From assembly GCA_028583605.1 (NCBI GenBank), contig CM053328.1, positions 8,132,527 to 8,196,526 of the forward strand: a DNA stretch of 64,000 nucleotides, in the 5' to 3' direction. How positions within the stretch are numbered: position 1 is the stretch's first letter; each line of letters begins with the position of its first letter. Positions 10,287-21,771 of the stretch are shown piece after piece. The DNA is from Dastarcus helophoroides. Its lineage: Eukaryota > Arthropoda > Insecta > Coleoptera > Bothrideridae. Position numbers and translations under genes: made by a program. The notes under the pieces are model-generated. The model made no database searches. It was not told where the DNA came from and saw nothing but the letters and a program-made list of their open reading frames with translations.

Positions 10287-10758
10287 AGATTTCATTAATA
10301 AATTAATCTACCATAGCGGCATAGCAAGTAAATGATTTTTATTTTTTAATTCGGAAACCGGCCGTCGCAGGACAAAAAGTCAGGAGCTCATTTTTGATAG
10401 AAACACAACAAAGACTAGGAAAATAATTCTTATTTTGAAAAATAGCATTGGCGTCACATTTTTTTTTTTCAAAAATATGTATCGACTTGTTTGTGGGGAC
10501 GCCACTGGTGGAATCAGAACAAATGTTTTTTTGTCAAAATACTTGCTTTTATACCCAGATATCGTGTACTGAATATCAAAAAAATATCTAAACCAGTCTC
10601 AGAAATATTGAAGAAAAACCGATTTTTTCTTCAATTTTTACCGCCCTGTATATCGAAAATGAAGCGTTTCCGGACCTATGTTAATATGAAAATTTTGTCT
10701 TAAAATTGCCCAAGGAATATTCCCCTGCCGGTTCAGCATGCAATTATGAAACACCCTG
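10287..10758. repeat. Right long TIR of the DD41D element
   Basis: Inverted partner of 8623-9095. It includes the CCGCCCTGTATATCG and CAATTATGAAACACCCTG segments found inverted at the left. Confidence 0.9.
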
Positions 10759-10760
10759 TA

Positions 10761-11289
10761 TAGCCAGCGTCGTGTCTTAGTTGCCCACCCGGTTTATGTT
10801 GTGGGTCAGGTTCCTCTCGATTATAAGAGAGCAACACGTACTTTATTCTTGTTTTCGAGGAAATTCTTTTAATGAAAAGTTTTCTTTTTGTTTCTCAGAT
10901 ATTTTTTGAGTCCTCTGTTCAAGTAATTGTATATATCGCACATTGATGATGCCTACTTATAACGTGTGCCAAAGCTAATACGTTAAGACAATTCGAATTG
11001 TCATTCATTACTTAGAACTCGAATTGCCCAAGAACAATCATCACTGCTAATATTCAATAATTTGAAATGGCTAAAGTGCCAGGTGCTAGGCAATATTCTG
11101 TGAATATAAAATATCGAAATTAAATTTATTATAATAATTATCATGGAAATAAAAACTGAACAAATTGCGCACTAATTTGTATGACAATTTTATCTTTATA
11201 TTCTTGCAGTAAGTCCATTAACCAAAAGTTTACTTTCGAAAAAAAGATTTTCATTTCAAATCATAATAACTGATTATTGACCATATGTG
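10761..11289. other. No gene seen
   Basis: Mixed AT-rich DNA. It sits where exon 2 of the duplicated protease gene might be expected (left of 11290), but nothing here resembles that exon. Confidence 0.4.
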
Positions 11290-11580
11290 AAACAAGGCAT
11301 GTTAGGGCATGTTTAATTATAAGATATGTTAATAGTATTGAAAGAAAAATAAATGTGTTGAATTTAAAATTTTTGGTTTTCTTACAGAAGTTTTACGATA
11401 GTTTAAAATCTTCAGTTTAAGGTTAAAATGTTGGAAAAAGTCAAAAACCTAACTGTAAGCTGTAAAACAAAGTCAAGGAGAGTGCGTGGTTTTATTAACC
11501 ATTTTGAAAAGTGGTCTGTAGCAAAGTTACACATATACTGTTTTAATTTCGTTTGTTCCATTTATGTGTAAACTAGCGGA
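11290..11580. repeat. Left half of the duplicated protease-region segment
   Basis: Similar to 2060-2360 over about 290 bases. The similarity stops near 11580 and resumes at 21825, as if about 10 kb had been inserted. Confidence 0.6.
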
Positions 11581-11639
11581 TGTCACCCGATCTCATTTAC
11601 TATTGCACAGCCATTACTTTATTTAATTTATTTAAATAA

Positions 11640-12039
11640 ATCAATTTTTTAAACATTGCTTTTTTAGAGATGTCTGACTTTTTAAATTTAGTATTTTTCA
11701 AAGTTTCGACTTTTAAAATTTCGCCTCTTTTCAAACTTTCGACTGTTATCGAAAATTTCAACTTTTTTCAAAATTTGGCCTCTTCACTTTACTGAAAATT
11801 TCGATTTTCTTTACTCATGAAATTCAATGTATCCACCAGTTCATCTTTTTAAAAAATTTGACTGTTTAAACATTTTAATTTCTTTAATTTAACATTTCGG
11901 AAATTTCAGTTTCTCTGGAAAAATCACAATGTCAAGTTTTTTAAGGAATTTTTTTTATAATTCTGATTTTATTTGCAAATTTTGAATTTTTTATCAGAAT
12001 ATCGACTTTTTCAAAACTTTCACTTGAAAATTTCTTTTC
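11640..12039. repeat. Degenerate AAATTTCGAC/T-tract satellite
   Basis: Irregular 20-30-base units such as CAAAATTTCGACTTTTTT with the T-rich strand on top. The RTE element at 12052 inserted into this array, which continues at 16299. Confidence 0.75.
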
Positions 12040-12121
12040 ATACAAGTTTTATATATATATATATATATATATATAATCAATTCCCTTATACCGTAAGGTG
12101 TCGGGATTGGTATTCTCTATT

Positions 12122-12740
12122 TTATTCACAAAATTTTTTCCATTCCTTTTTGTTTAGCGCTAAAATTTTTGCTTCGTTTAGGTTTAATTGTCTCTTTCGG
12201 ATTAATTTATCAACGATGTCATCCCATCTTTCTTTAGGTCTGCCTCTACGTCTCCGGTCCGATGTTCTTGCTTCCCATATTTTCTTTACTTGCATGTTAT
12301 CTTTCATCCTTTGCATATGTCCCCACCAACCTAATTGTTTTTCTTCGACAATTTCTAATACAGGCTTAGCATCCAGTTCTTCCCTCACTTTTTGATTTCT
12401 TATTCGATCTCTTCTACTTATTCCCTTTATCGCTCTTAAGAACTTCATCTCGACTGCTTGTATCCGGCTTTTCATTCTCTCCGTTAAAACCCAGGTTTCA
12501 CTTCCAAATAGTAGTATCGGCTGGAAGATAGTCTTGTATACCAACATTTTCGTATTTTTGGATATTTCTTTCTTCTTGACTATGGTTGCACACATACTGT
12601 AATATGCTTTAAGTGCTTTCTCTATTCGTTCATTGATGTCCCTATCCTGATTTCCTTTATTATCTATTATTACTCCTAAATATTTGAATTCCTTGACCTG
12701 CTGTATATCCTTATTTTCCAATCGTATATTTATATTTTAT
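12122..12740 (-). pseudogene. RTE ORF2 C-terminal segment, shifted frame
   Basis: The frame starts within NIRLENKDIQQVKEFKYLGV and carries GSETWVLTERMKSRIQAVE, then LGWWGHMQRMKD and GRPKERWDD. This is the characteristic C-terminal region of RTE reverse transcriptases. It belongs to the same protein as 12730-15219: the A/T run near 12725-12740 has one extra base, so the long frame stops at ENKI while this one continues. A single-base slip in AAAATAAAATATAAATA explains the break; it may be a real mutation or an indel error. Confidence 0.85.
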
Positions 12741-15219
12741 TTTCATCTTCTGTTATCGCCATTACTTTTGTTTTATTGACATTTATTTTCATTTGCTTAG
12801 ATTCTAGAGCATCTTTCCATATTTCTAAGTTAGTTTGTAGGTCTTCGGGTGAATTGGCCACTATTACTATATCATCTGCAAATGCACATTCTTTTATACA
12901 GACTTTTTGTAGATTGTAGTATCCTACTTGTAGGCCTGTTGTTTTAGTACATGTTTGTTTGAGTATGTCATCTATCAGGATAATGAATAGTAATGGGCTA
13001 AGTACTCCTCCCTGTCGTAAACCATCTCTTGTGTAGAAAGTAGAAGACTGCATATTTCGCGTTCTGACGTAATTTGCATTTTCCTCATATATGCTTTTTA
13101 TTCCAGCAATTAATTTTCGGCCGACTCCTCGTTGTTCCAAACTTATCCATATTTCTTTTCTGGGTGCTCTGTCGAAAGCCTTTTCAAGATCAATGAACGC
13201 TAGATATGCCTCTCTCCGTTGTCTTAATATTTTATCCGTAAGTTGTTTCATCGTGAATATATGGTCCTGTATACTATGGCCTCTTCTAAATCCACTTTGG
13301 GATACACTTAATTGCGTTTCTATGACTAAACGGAGCCTGTTTGCTAACACCCTTTCATATATCTTTGCTACCGTGCTCAATAAAGTTACACCTCGATAAT
13401 TTTGGCATTGTTTTCTATCTCCCTTTTTATATATGGGCATAATAACACCTATTCCCCAATCTTTAGGTATGTTTCCTTTTATCCATGCCTTATTACAAAT
13501 GTTGTACAAGAGTTTTACACCTTTCTTTCCCATGTGTTTAATCATATCTGGTGTTATTCCATCATGTCCGGGTGCTTTTCCACATTTTGTTGCCTTGATT
13601 GCTTCTTCAACTTCCTCTATCGTAAGTACTTCAATTTCTTCATCTGCTATTGTGTCAATTGTTGTTACTTCTTTGCCTTCTTGTGTCTCTGTTTCCAGTG
13701 GATTTAATAGTTCGTAAAAGTATTCTTTCCATCTGTTCATAATTAAATTCTCATCTTTTAGCAACGCGCCTTCTTTGCTTGTTATAGTCGTCAATTTCTT
13801 TTCTTTTCCTTTTCTTATTGTCTTCACTGCTTTATAAAATAGCTTGCGATCTCCTTTATTTGTCTCCTCCATTTTTTTCCCAAAACATTCCCATGCCTTC
13901 TGTTTAGCTTCCAAAACCATTTTTTTTACTTTGGTTCTTCTCTCCTTATACAAAGTGTATTTTTGTGCGGTGTTATTATTTAAGTACTCTTTCCACGCTT
14001 GTTTTTTTAATTTAACTTCTTTTTTGATTTCATCGTTCCACCAGGCAGTTAACTTTTTATTGGCGTTGGTTGTAATCGTGCCACATGCTTGTTTAGCTGC
14101 TTCTATTACTACCTCCTTAAATATTTGCCATATGTCTTCAATATCTTTTTGTTCAATCTCCTTTTCTATATTACTTATTTTTTCCTCAAGAATTTGGTGA
14201 TAACTGTTTGCTATATCTTTTTCTCTTAATCTGTATGTTTTAATATTTTCTTTTTTTACTGGTGCAGTTTCGTGTCGTTCGTTGTCACTCCTACACCTCT
14301 TCTTTTTCCTAATTTTTGCTACAACCAGGTAATGATCACTAAATATTTCCGCACTTCTTTTGACTCTTACATCCGTGATCGATTTCCTATTATTTCTTTG
14401 CACAAGTACGTAGTCAATTATGGATCTTTCTTTTCTGTTTTCCGCTATTCTTGTAAATTTATGTATATCCTGGTGTTCATAAAACGTATTTGTTATTATG
14501 AGATCGTTCAATATGCAATATTCTATCATTCTTAACCCATTGTTGTTTATTTTTGTTTCCCCACAGTTTCCAATCACATTTACATTTCTATTCTCTCTTT
14601 TACCCACCCTACTGTTAAAATCTCCCATTACGATAATTTTACCTTTACCTGTCTCTGTGGCCAATGTTAGTTCCTCCCAAAATTGATCTTTATTACTCGC
14701 TAAATCATCTTCATTTGGTCCATACACTATTATTATGCATATTCGTTCCCCATATATATCATCAAATTCTATTTTTAGTATTCTTTCAGAAATGCCTTCC
14801 CAATTTAGTATATTATTAACTAATCCTTTCTCTATTATGCACCCAACCCCTGCCGCAGCATGTTTATTTTGTTCTACTCCACTGTATATTAAAAGGTGTC
14901 CATTTTCTAGCACTAGTTCCCCTTGCCCCTTCTTCTTCGTTTCTGTTATTGTTAATATTTGTATCCCTGTCATTTCAAATTCTTCTATTAGTTCCTCCTC
15001 TTTTCCCCTTAGTCCTCTAACATTCCATGTTCCCACTTTCCAAATTTCTTTTCCTGTTTTTTCCTTTTTATTTATTTTTTCTATTGTTGTGTTTTTATGT
15101 GTTTTCGTATCCATTTTCATTGCCTTGTTCGTCATCATACTATTTACCTCTTTAGATTTATTGCTCAGTTTTTTGAATTTGTATTTTCTAATTTTTCCTT
15201 GATTTTGTTCCATTTCCAA
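12730..15219 (-). CDS. RTE ORF2: AP endonuclease and reverse transcriptase
   Basis: There are 829 codons. The N-terminal endonuclease has GTWNVRGLRGKEEEL, TITETKK, VYGPNEDD, MGDFNSRVG, and the terminal SDHYLV. The RT domain follows with KAPGHDGITPDM, YRGVTLLSTVAKIYERVL, FRRGHSIQDH, AFIDLEKAFDRAPR, RDGLRQGGVLSPLLF and the catalytic CAFADDIVIVA. All expected endonuclease and RT catalytic residues are present. It nicks target DNA and primes reverse transcription of its own RNA. It overlaps ORF1 by 55 bases in another frame, which implies reinitiation or frameshifting. The C-terminus is separated by the frameshift near 12730. A craniofacial-development-protein-2-like label would be the same RTE family. 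Confidence 0.93.
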   Translation of the reverse strand: MEMEQNQGKIRKYKFKKLSNKSKEVNSMMTNKAMKMDTKTHKNTTIEKINKKEKTGKEIWKVGTWNVRGLRGKEEELIEEFEMTGIQILTITETKKKGQGELVLENGHLLIYSGVEQNKHAAAGVGCIIEKGLVNNILNWEGISERILKIEFDDIYGERICIIIVYGPNEDDLASNKDQFWEELTLATETGKGKIIVMGDFNSRVGKRENRNVNVIGNCGETKINNNGLRMIEYCILNDLIITNTFYEHQDIHKFTRIAENRKERSIIDYVLVQRNNRKSITDVRVKRSAEIFSDHYLVVAKIRKKKRCRSDNERHETAPVKKENIKTYRLREKDIANSYHQILEEKISNIEKEIEQKDIEDIWQIFKEVVIEAAKQACGTITTNANKKLTAWWNDEIKKEVKLKKQAWKEYLNNNTAQKYTLYKERRTKVKKMVLEAKQKAWECFGKKMEETNKGDRKLFYKAVKTIRKGKEKKLTTITSKEGALLKDENLIMNRWKEYFYELLNPLETETQEGKEVTTIDTIADEEIEVLTIEEVEEAIKATKCGKAPGHDGITPDMIKHMGKKGVKLLYNICNKAWIKGNIPKDWGIGVIMPIYKKGDRKQCQNYRGVTLLSTVAKIYERVLANRLRLVIETQLSVSQSGFRRGHSIQDHIFTMKQLTDKILRQRREAYLAFIDLEKAFDRAPRKEIWISLEQRGVGRKLIAGIKSIYEENANYVRTRNMQSSTFYTRDGLRQGGVLSPLLFIILIDDILKQTCTKTTGLQVGYYNLQKVCIKECAFADDIVIVANSPEDLQTNLEIWKDALESKQMKINVNKTKVMAITEDENKI

Positions 15220-15938
15220 GTTTCTCCATCAACTATTATCTTGTTATATCCCATTTTGATATTCTTACCCATGCGTTTCTCCTCTTCTGCTTTATTTTTT
15301 AGTTGTCTCTGCTTCTCCCTTTCTTTATGCGTCAAGTCTTCATTTATGAAAATTTTTTCATTAATTTTTCTAAGCTTTGATTTGTTTTTCATAATCCGTT
15401 TCTTTTCATTTTGCAATTTCACAAGATATATATTTCTACCAATGTTGTAAGTTTCTTCAACTTTGGTGTGTATTTCTAATTTTTCTTTAAAGAAATTTTC
15501 CATTTCTGTAATTAAAATTGCATTGTCGTTTGTATTTACTGTTAGACCGTTGACAATTATGTTATTTTTCCTTTTATCTTTTTCGATCCACTCCAAATTA
15601 TTGCTTATTATTTTTATATCCTTTTTCATTTTCTCGTTTTCTTTTATAATTCTCTCGTTTTCTTCTCTTAGTTTGTTGTTTTCGATTTGGATTTTTCTAA
15701 TGTCGTTATTGTATTTTTTCTGTTCATTTTTTATTTCTTGCATTTCTTCTCTTATATCCTGCATCATACTTAGTATAAGATCAAGCTTATCCTCGTTATC
15801 AATTGTTTTTGTTTTTATTGGCGTTCTCGACATTTTTTTTGTTCTCGTTAAGGTTTCTTCTCGTACCCTTTTTCTCTTGCCTCCTTCGTCTGTGGAGGAC
15901 TCCTCCATGTCGGCGTCTCTCATATAATTCTTGTCCAT
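15165..15938 (-). CDS. RTE ORF1: coiled-coil RNA-binding-type protein
   Basis: There are 257 codons starting MDKNYMRDADMEESSTDEGG, an acidic head followed by a basic patch (KRKRVREE). Residues about 50-120 form a long charged coiled coil (repeated EEMQEIKNEQKK and NNKLREENERI type heptads). A conserved RKNNIIVNGL segment begins an RRM-like region, ending in a highly basic tail. This resembles the ORF1 proteins that coat LINE RNA, although many RTE elements lack ORF1. The frame is intact. It immediately precedes and overlaps ORF2. Confidence 0.85.
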   Translation of the reverse strand: MDKNYMRDADMEESSTDEGGKRKRVREETLTRTKKMSRTPIKTKTIDNEDKLDLILSMMQDIREEMQEIKNEQKKYNNDIRKIQIENNKLREENERIIKENEKMKKDIKIISNNLEWIEKDKRKNNIIVNGLTVNTNDNAILITEMENFFKEKLEIHTKVEETYNIGRNIYLVKLQNEKKRIMKNKSKLRKINEKIFINEDLTHKEREKQRQLKNKAEEEKRMGKNIKMGYNKIIVDGETWKWNKIKEKLENTNSKN

Positions 15939-16298
15939 GTTTATTTCTTTATTTCAGCGCTGATTCCTAATCTGATTACTATATGTTGTGATGCACGTCT
16001 TTTCCACGAAAGAAACCGTTCCCCGGACTATCTCCTCGAAGGTCACGGTTTCTTATCTCTTATCAGAACTAATACAAATGCAGCGTCTTACCTTAAATTA
16101 CTAATTATTGCACTAATCTGTTTGTCTCTAGTGTTGTTTTAATCACTACACTGTTCTTATTGTTCACACCTTTGGTTTACCACAATTTTCAGAAATAATC
16201 GCTCATTAATTCCCGTAGAATTTGGGTTTATTAATGGAGCATATATTTAGCAGCTGCTTATGCACGCACCATCACCACCTTGCTTAATACAAGTTTTA

Positions 16299-17025
16299 AC
16301 TACCCAAAATATCAACTCTTTTCAAAATTTTACCTTTTTAAAAGTTTCTTTTTTTCCTTTTAAAAAATTCTAGATATTTTGGAAAGCTTGTCACCGAAAA
16401 TTTTTAAAAATGTGCATTTTTTTGAAAAATTTAATATTTTTAAAATTTCAACTTCTTGTCAAAACTCGAGGTTTGAAGACTTTCGACTTTCTAAATTTCG
16501 ACTTTATTTAAATCTCTCTGTTTAAAAAAAGATATATTTTTTAATTTTAGGATTTAAAAATGTAGATATTAATTTTGAAAATTTTGACACCTTTTGAAAA
16601 CTTTTGCTTTTTGAAAATTTTGACATTTCTTTTGAATTTTTACTCTATGTTTCAAAATTTAAACTTTTTAACATTTTTTTATTTGAAAATTTCTTCATTT
16701 CATCAAAATTCTTGAATTTTTTAAAAAGGTCGATTTTTAACAGTATCTTTTTAAAATGTTGACACAATTCTTTAAAAGTTTGGTTTTTTAATCCTAATTT
16801 TTCAAAATTTTCATTTTTAATAATTCCACTTTCTTTAAAATTTTGCCTTTATCTGAAAATAACGATTTTTTTTTATTGGTTTTTATTAAAATTTTAAATT
16901 ATTTTGCAAAATTTTCTTCGCATTTTAAAGTTTTTGATTTATTTTCAAAATTTGATTATGATTTTTTGTCTTGTATCCTAGTGTCGACGAAAATCTGCTT
17001 AACCGTTAAAATTTCGAAACATTAG
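16299..17025. repeat. Degenerate satellite, continuation
   Basis: Same T-rich AAATTTCGACTTTTTT-type units as 11640-12039, interrupted by the RTE insertion. Short Phe/Leu-rich frames here are satellite translations, not genes. Confidence 0.75.
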
Positions 17026-17603
17026 TAGGAACAAAAAATGTTCAGTTTTTAATTCTGCATCCCATAGAAAAAAATATACAGGGTATTCTATTTAAAAAAA
17101 CAAAGAAAAGTTGCTTCATATTTTAGCCAATTTGGCATTAAATTTTAGACACCCTGTACAAGTTAGGCTAAAGATATTTATAGCAAGGTAACTAAAGACT
17201 CACTACAGTAAATACCTAGCGTATTTTGATTTTAGGGCGTTTTTGTATTTTTAATGAACTTTTAAAGAAAATGTTGCAAAATATTTTTTTTCTCTTTATT
17301 TATTTATTACTCTGGAACTATCTAACCAAATTTAACAATATCTTAAGAATATGTAAAGCTGTTAGAAAGAAATCCAAAACTGTAAAAAAATACAGGGGCT
17401 TCTTTTTAAAAAAATTCACCCTCAGCGGCTCACATTTTTTGGAGGCACTCTATACATGTGAACATACTTTCCTAAAATGTATCCTTGTACACAGTTAAGG
17501 TCTGCATTAGAATGGAATTCCTGACCTCTTTATTATAGGATCTACAGATGCCCGACGCAGTGTTGCAGGACCCTGAATATCAGCCAGTTTCCATTTTTAT
17601 ATA
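17026..17603. other. Intervening DNA with a small TACAGGGT/ACCCTGTA inverted pair
   Basis: TACAGGGTATTCTATTT near 17078 faces AGACACCCTGTA ending near 17159. These are ends of the CAGGGTG type that could bound an 80-base MITE. No gene is visible in the rest. Confidence 0.35.
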
Positions 17604-18925
17604 CAGAATGGACCAGAAGTAATGGTACATAGAGCAATGGTGGATTTTTCGAATAAAAATAATGTGATTCAGCTACATTTATCTTATACTAAAAGTTGAT
17701 TTTAACAGAGATACCGGGTGTCAAAGTTGAAAAAAAAAATTCGATTTTTTCGTATAATTATGAAATGAATTGTAATATAGGCACGAAATTTGGCACAAAG
17801 GGGTTTCTTAAGTCGACAAACTCTAATTTGCTAACATATTACCAATAGCTGATAGGGGGCGCCACCTGCGCTATCTTGCATAATTCTAAATCATAACTTT
17901 TTTGTGCATCCATGTATATTAATTTCAAATGGGTTGTTTTATTTCTCCTTATTTTCTACGTAAAAAGGGTACATTTTCTGAAAGTTGATTCAAGCAACCG
18001 TTTCCAAGATATTTGCCTTTAAAGCTTGACGTGCCTTGGTTTCAAATTACTGAGATATTAAATTTTCGAAGCCGGCTTGAAAAAAAACTAGTCATAAGAC
18101 AGGTTTAAAACTAATTTATGTAAAATATTACTTTGCTAATTATATTATTACCTAAATTTTGAAAATTTCTATAAAGAAAATCCAAAAAATTAAGAGGTAA
18201 TTTATTTTCTAATATAGAGATGTGATATATGATCTCTGGGTCCGCACAAGAAAATATTAATAGTCTGCGTGGTCAAAGCACATATGAATTTCAATAAAAG
18301 ACAGCCAGATTTTAAATTGTTTATAATCCCTTTACATAAAAAATAGTTATTTTTGAAAATAAATTTTGTTTTGGTATTTTATTTACATTTGCTATAGAAA
18401 TTTAAAAAATATGTGTGATAATAATGTCAGTAGGGTAATATTTAATACAAATTATTTTAGAGTCAGTTTTATTACTTTTATTTTGAAACCTACTGCGAAA
18501 AATTCACATTTACACAACGTACTGCAAACTTTGAAGGCAAATCTCTTGAAAACGGTTGCTTGTATCAACATTTAGAAAGTATACCTTTTGTTCCTAAAAA
18601 GTGTGGGCTATTTAAAATAAGTATACATAAAGGCACAAAAAAGTTATGGTGCTTTAGAATAAAACAAGGTAGCGCAGGTGGCGCCCCTTATGAGTTACCT
18701 ACAATGTGTTAGCAAATTAGAACTTCTTGACCAAAGAAACCCTCCTACGCCAAATTTTTTGTTCATAGTGAAATGTGTTCATCAGTTATGCGAAAAAATC
18801 ACATTTTTTTTCAACTTTGACACCCTGCATCTCTGTTAACATCAACTTTTGGTATAAGGTAAATGTGGCCAAGTCACCCTATTTTTATACCAAATATCTA
18901 GTATTGCTCTAGGTACTGTGGTGAG
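17604..18925. mobile_element. Foldback (long inverted repeat) element, right end truncated
   Basis: The left arm from 17604 (CAGAATGGACCAGAAGTAAT, preceded by TA) to about 18060 is matched inversely by about 18520-18925. Paired examples are GTTAACAGAGAT, the CACCTGCGCTA segment, TTAGCAAATTAGA, and CAAGCAACCGTTT. The arms are roughly 75-80 percent similar by eye, with a 450-base AT-rich centre. The right arm lacks the outermost 30 bases. There is no coding capacity. The TA flank and ends suggest a Tc1/mariner-mobilised foldback. Confidence 0.7.
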
Positions 18926-20130
18926 TCGAGTTCTACTAAACTGTTCTATTTCCTCGTTTGTTTTATTTAATTGAATTTTATTCAATTTTTCTTGGAAATA
19001 TTAAATCTCCAAATACTGTACTACAAACATTCTTTGTAACATAATGTTTTGCGTAAGAAACAGATTTCTTAGCGTTCACAAATTAGATAAGGGTTATTTG
19101 TTAGGCCTGGTTTGTTTTCAAGCACAGATACCTAAACTGAGTAAAATAACATGTTAGTTTTGAAGGACTGCTGAAAAGTAGAGTAATAAATAAGGGTAAA
19201 GTGTCAATAACGGAGACCGTAGCAAATATCTCGGCAAGACCATGTGGTGGTAGACTAGAGGAATTTGACGTTCGAAAAAGGCCCTTATAAACACGTACAA
19301 TTGTAAGTTATTTAAATTTCAATTATCGAAGTAAAACTTGCAAGATAAAGGGACGACATTATTCAAAAGGGGTTTGCAGTTTGATTTTCACTTTAAGAAT
19401 CCTTTTCAAAATTTATTTAAGGGCTAATTTGGATTAGAAATATTTAAATTAATAGAAATTCTGCATCCTCATGCCCTCTAGCGAGATGCAGAGGATATCT
19501 TTCGGTTCCCAGAAATTAAGGGTAGGGGGACGTGAAGATAAAACACAAAAAGACCAACTTTAAGATAGTCAAAGACGGAACTTCGATGAAACCAGTTATG
19601 CAAACGAGTACGAAATACGGGAGTTAAAAAAAAATACCTCTGTTTGTGCTAATCAACGTAAATGAACACAAAAACAAAAAAAAAAACAATTTCTGTTCAA
19701 CGTGAAGTTCTAGTGCCATTTATGTGATGTTCGCTACGGGATAAATAGGCAAGTAAATTTTAAATTGTGCGATGATTTTATTTGATGGTTTTTCGCTCTT
19801 ATATGATTTAATAAACTTTTCCTAAAATTTGAGAAATACTTGTTTCTAATTTTGATCAATATGGGGTTGGGGGGCGTACACAAAAAAAAAGAGAAAGGAG
19901 TGTAAAACTTCCACAACAAACTGAATGAATGAGAAAGTCGTTGTTAGAAAATTATTATAGGGTCAAGAACCCTACCGCTGAATGGTGCAACTACCAGTCT
20001 CAGTAAAAAAAAAGGGGAGAGAGAAAAAAAAACAAACACAAAGAGAATAGAAAGAAAAAAGACAAAAACAAATAAAGCAAATTTGCTTCGAAAATCTTCT
20101 ATTTTCTTAAGGTCGTTCTTCGATGTTCTG
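18926..20130. other. No gene seen
   Basis: Unique-looking AT-rich DNA. A short G-run at 19862-19874 and A-rich runs near 20000-20060 are the only visible structure. Confidence 0.4.
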
Positions 20131-20280
20131 CTGTTGGAAACTGAGTTTCCAGGGGTTCAAAAAAATCGATCACACCCATCACCGCAGGCTCGGTAACTGA
20201 CAGCAGGCATCTATATTAGGATTTGCTGATGATGTATTGTAAGTTCTCGAAACGTGGAAAACAAGGAAAACCGGAACCGG

Positions 20281-20513
20281 TGTTGTAAGAAGGTTGTCTG
20301 AAGAACCTTCCAGACATAGACAAAGTCCCAACACATGTGAACCCCTGGGTGTGCTCCGCGGGAACGTATGCCTTAACACCCCAGAAGGATTAGTAACCTC
20401 TTCTGGTTCTTGTTCTGGTGTACTCGCCCGGTCTGCCTTATCCGTGGGTCCCCTGATCGGTTACACGTCCAAAAAAAAAGGACCCCCTATATAGGCCACG
20501 GAGAATTACAACA
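20281..20513. repeat. LTR-like or promoter-like block with inverted ends
   Basis: The block starts TGTTGTAAGAAGG and ends GAATTACAACA. An inverted pair, GAAGGTT and AACCTTC, lies near the start, and CCCTATATAGGCC near 20488 resembles a TATA box. The region is richer in G and C than its surroundings. It could be part of an LTR or a host promoter. No second copy or target duplication was found. Confidence 0.3.
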
Positions 20514-21771
20514 CCGCGCGTCGCGATCGGGAAGCTTTTGCAAAATTACTAATTTATAGTCGCATGCCTAGATTTACTGTCAACATAAATTTACTAACGT
20601 AGGCGGACGAGCAGTATCAGCATCAGCTCTCGTTAGGGAGATGTTTTGACGAAAGGAATGAGAACTTCTTGCCAGTTTCTAATTTTAATTTAAATGTTTT
20701 TTTTGTGCTAAGTGAAGCTTACCCACTTTCTAAGCCAGAAACGCCCCTTCTATTAGAATAGTAGCCGTAGAAGTAGATGTAGTGTTCGAAAGGAAAATTC
20801 TGCTCAGAAAGTTTCTACGAAATCTGAACAATATTTCTAGTCTATTTTATGACACTGGTTTGAGTTCGAATGATTGAGTTTGGTATGATTAAAACAGAAA
20901 AACAAACAAAGGAATAAGTTAACAAAGGAATGAAAGAAAGAGTGAGAGAACGAGAGATCTGTAAGATTGAATTAACATTTATAAATTTGATTTATTACGA
21001 TAAATCACAACTTCATTTCCAAGCTTGAGCTCCATTGTCTCGTAGCATTATCCGTTGGATATTGTTAGCTCAAAGCTTTGACAGAAAACTGTATGCTATG
21101 TGACGAATGCTTGAATAAAGAAGCGACAAAACTCACAAGAATTGGGGAATAAAAACAGACACCTGAAAATAGTTTGAGAACCTCTGTGTACAAACTAACC
21201 AGCGAACTCCCACCGATAATCAGGTACAAAGTTAGCTGCATTTGGTTTGAAAACCTTCGAGTGCAAACTAAATGGCCCAACTGGGGAAATCATTGCACTT
21301 ATTAGGGTTAAAATAAACTTTGGGAAATTAATAACCGACGCACCATATACGAGCGAAAGAGTTAGACAAAGAATGTCGGATTATTTGTGCTTAATGAATT
21401 CTCTTAATTTTCTAAAGAAACATTTCTCTCAGATCTGTGTCCAGCAAATTTAAACCAGTTGAAACAAACCGGTTCATTTTATTTTGTTGTATTATATTTA
21501 AGAACACTGAAAATTACAAACTTGAAATTCTGTTGATTTATTTGTTGACCTATTGTAATAAAACGTTGAGGTCAATTGTTGTTTGAATTTGATAACACTT
21601 CCCTGTCGACTCTACGAGCTGGAGTTACAATTTATTGGAATAAAATAATTTTAAACACAACGTAGACAAATTGGGTCCGAAAATCGAAAATTATTCTTCG
21701 AAAATTTTTAAAGATGAGCAAAATTCGACAATTTTGAAAAACTATATACAATCACTGGTTATGGTCACAAC
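20514..21771. other. No gene assigned
   Basis: It contains several short open frames, such as 21247-21453, with no recognisable motif. If 20488 is a TATA box, transcripts would run rightwards from about 20515. Confidence 0.35.

Larger units (their letters stand above)
8623..10758 (+). mobile_element. Tc1/mariner-superfamily DD41D transposon with 472-bp inverted repeats
   Basis: The element begins CAGGGTGTTTCATAATTG and ends with its inverse, flanked by TA on both sides (8621-8622, 10759-10760). The inverted repeats run 8623-9095 and 10287-10758 and are nearly identical throughout. Between them lies one transposase frame with a single stop codon. The total of 2136 bases appears complete, with no internal deletions. 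Confidence 0.95.
12052..16286 (-). mobile_element. Full-length RTE-type LINE with 12-bp target duplication
   Basis: The element is bounded by ATACAAGTTTTA at 12040-12051 and again at 16287-16298. On the minus strand it has a 5' leader (about 16286-15939), ORF1, ORF2 overlapping by 55 bases, and a 3' end in a (TA)n tail (12052-12074). A short microsatellite tail rather than poly(A) is typical of RTE elements. The element interrupts the satellite block 11640-17025. Confidence 0.93.

Noticed and set aside
12122..15927. Many plus-strand open frames opposite the RTE
   Set aside because: Antisense shadows of ORF1 and ORF2 with no motifs of their own.
20213..20245. SILGFADDVL, an RT-like FADD motif
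   Set aside because: A stop follows directly and no other RT motif lies on either side; probably chance.
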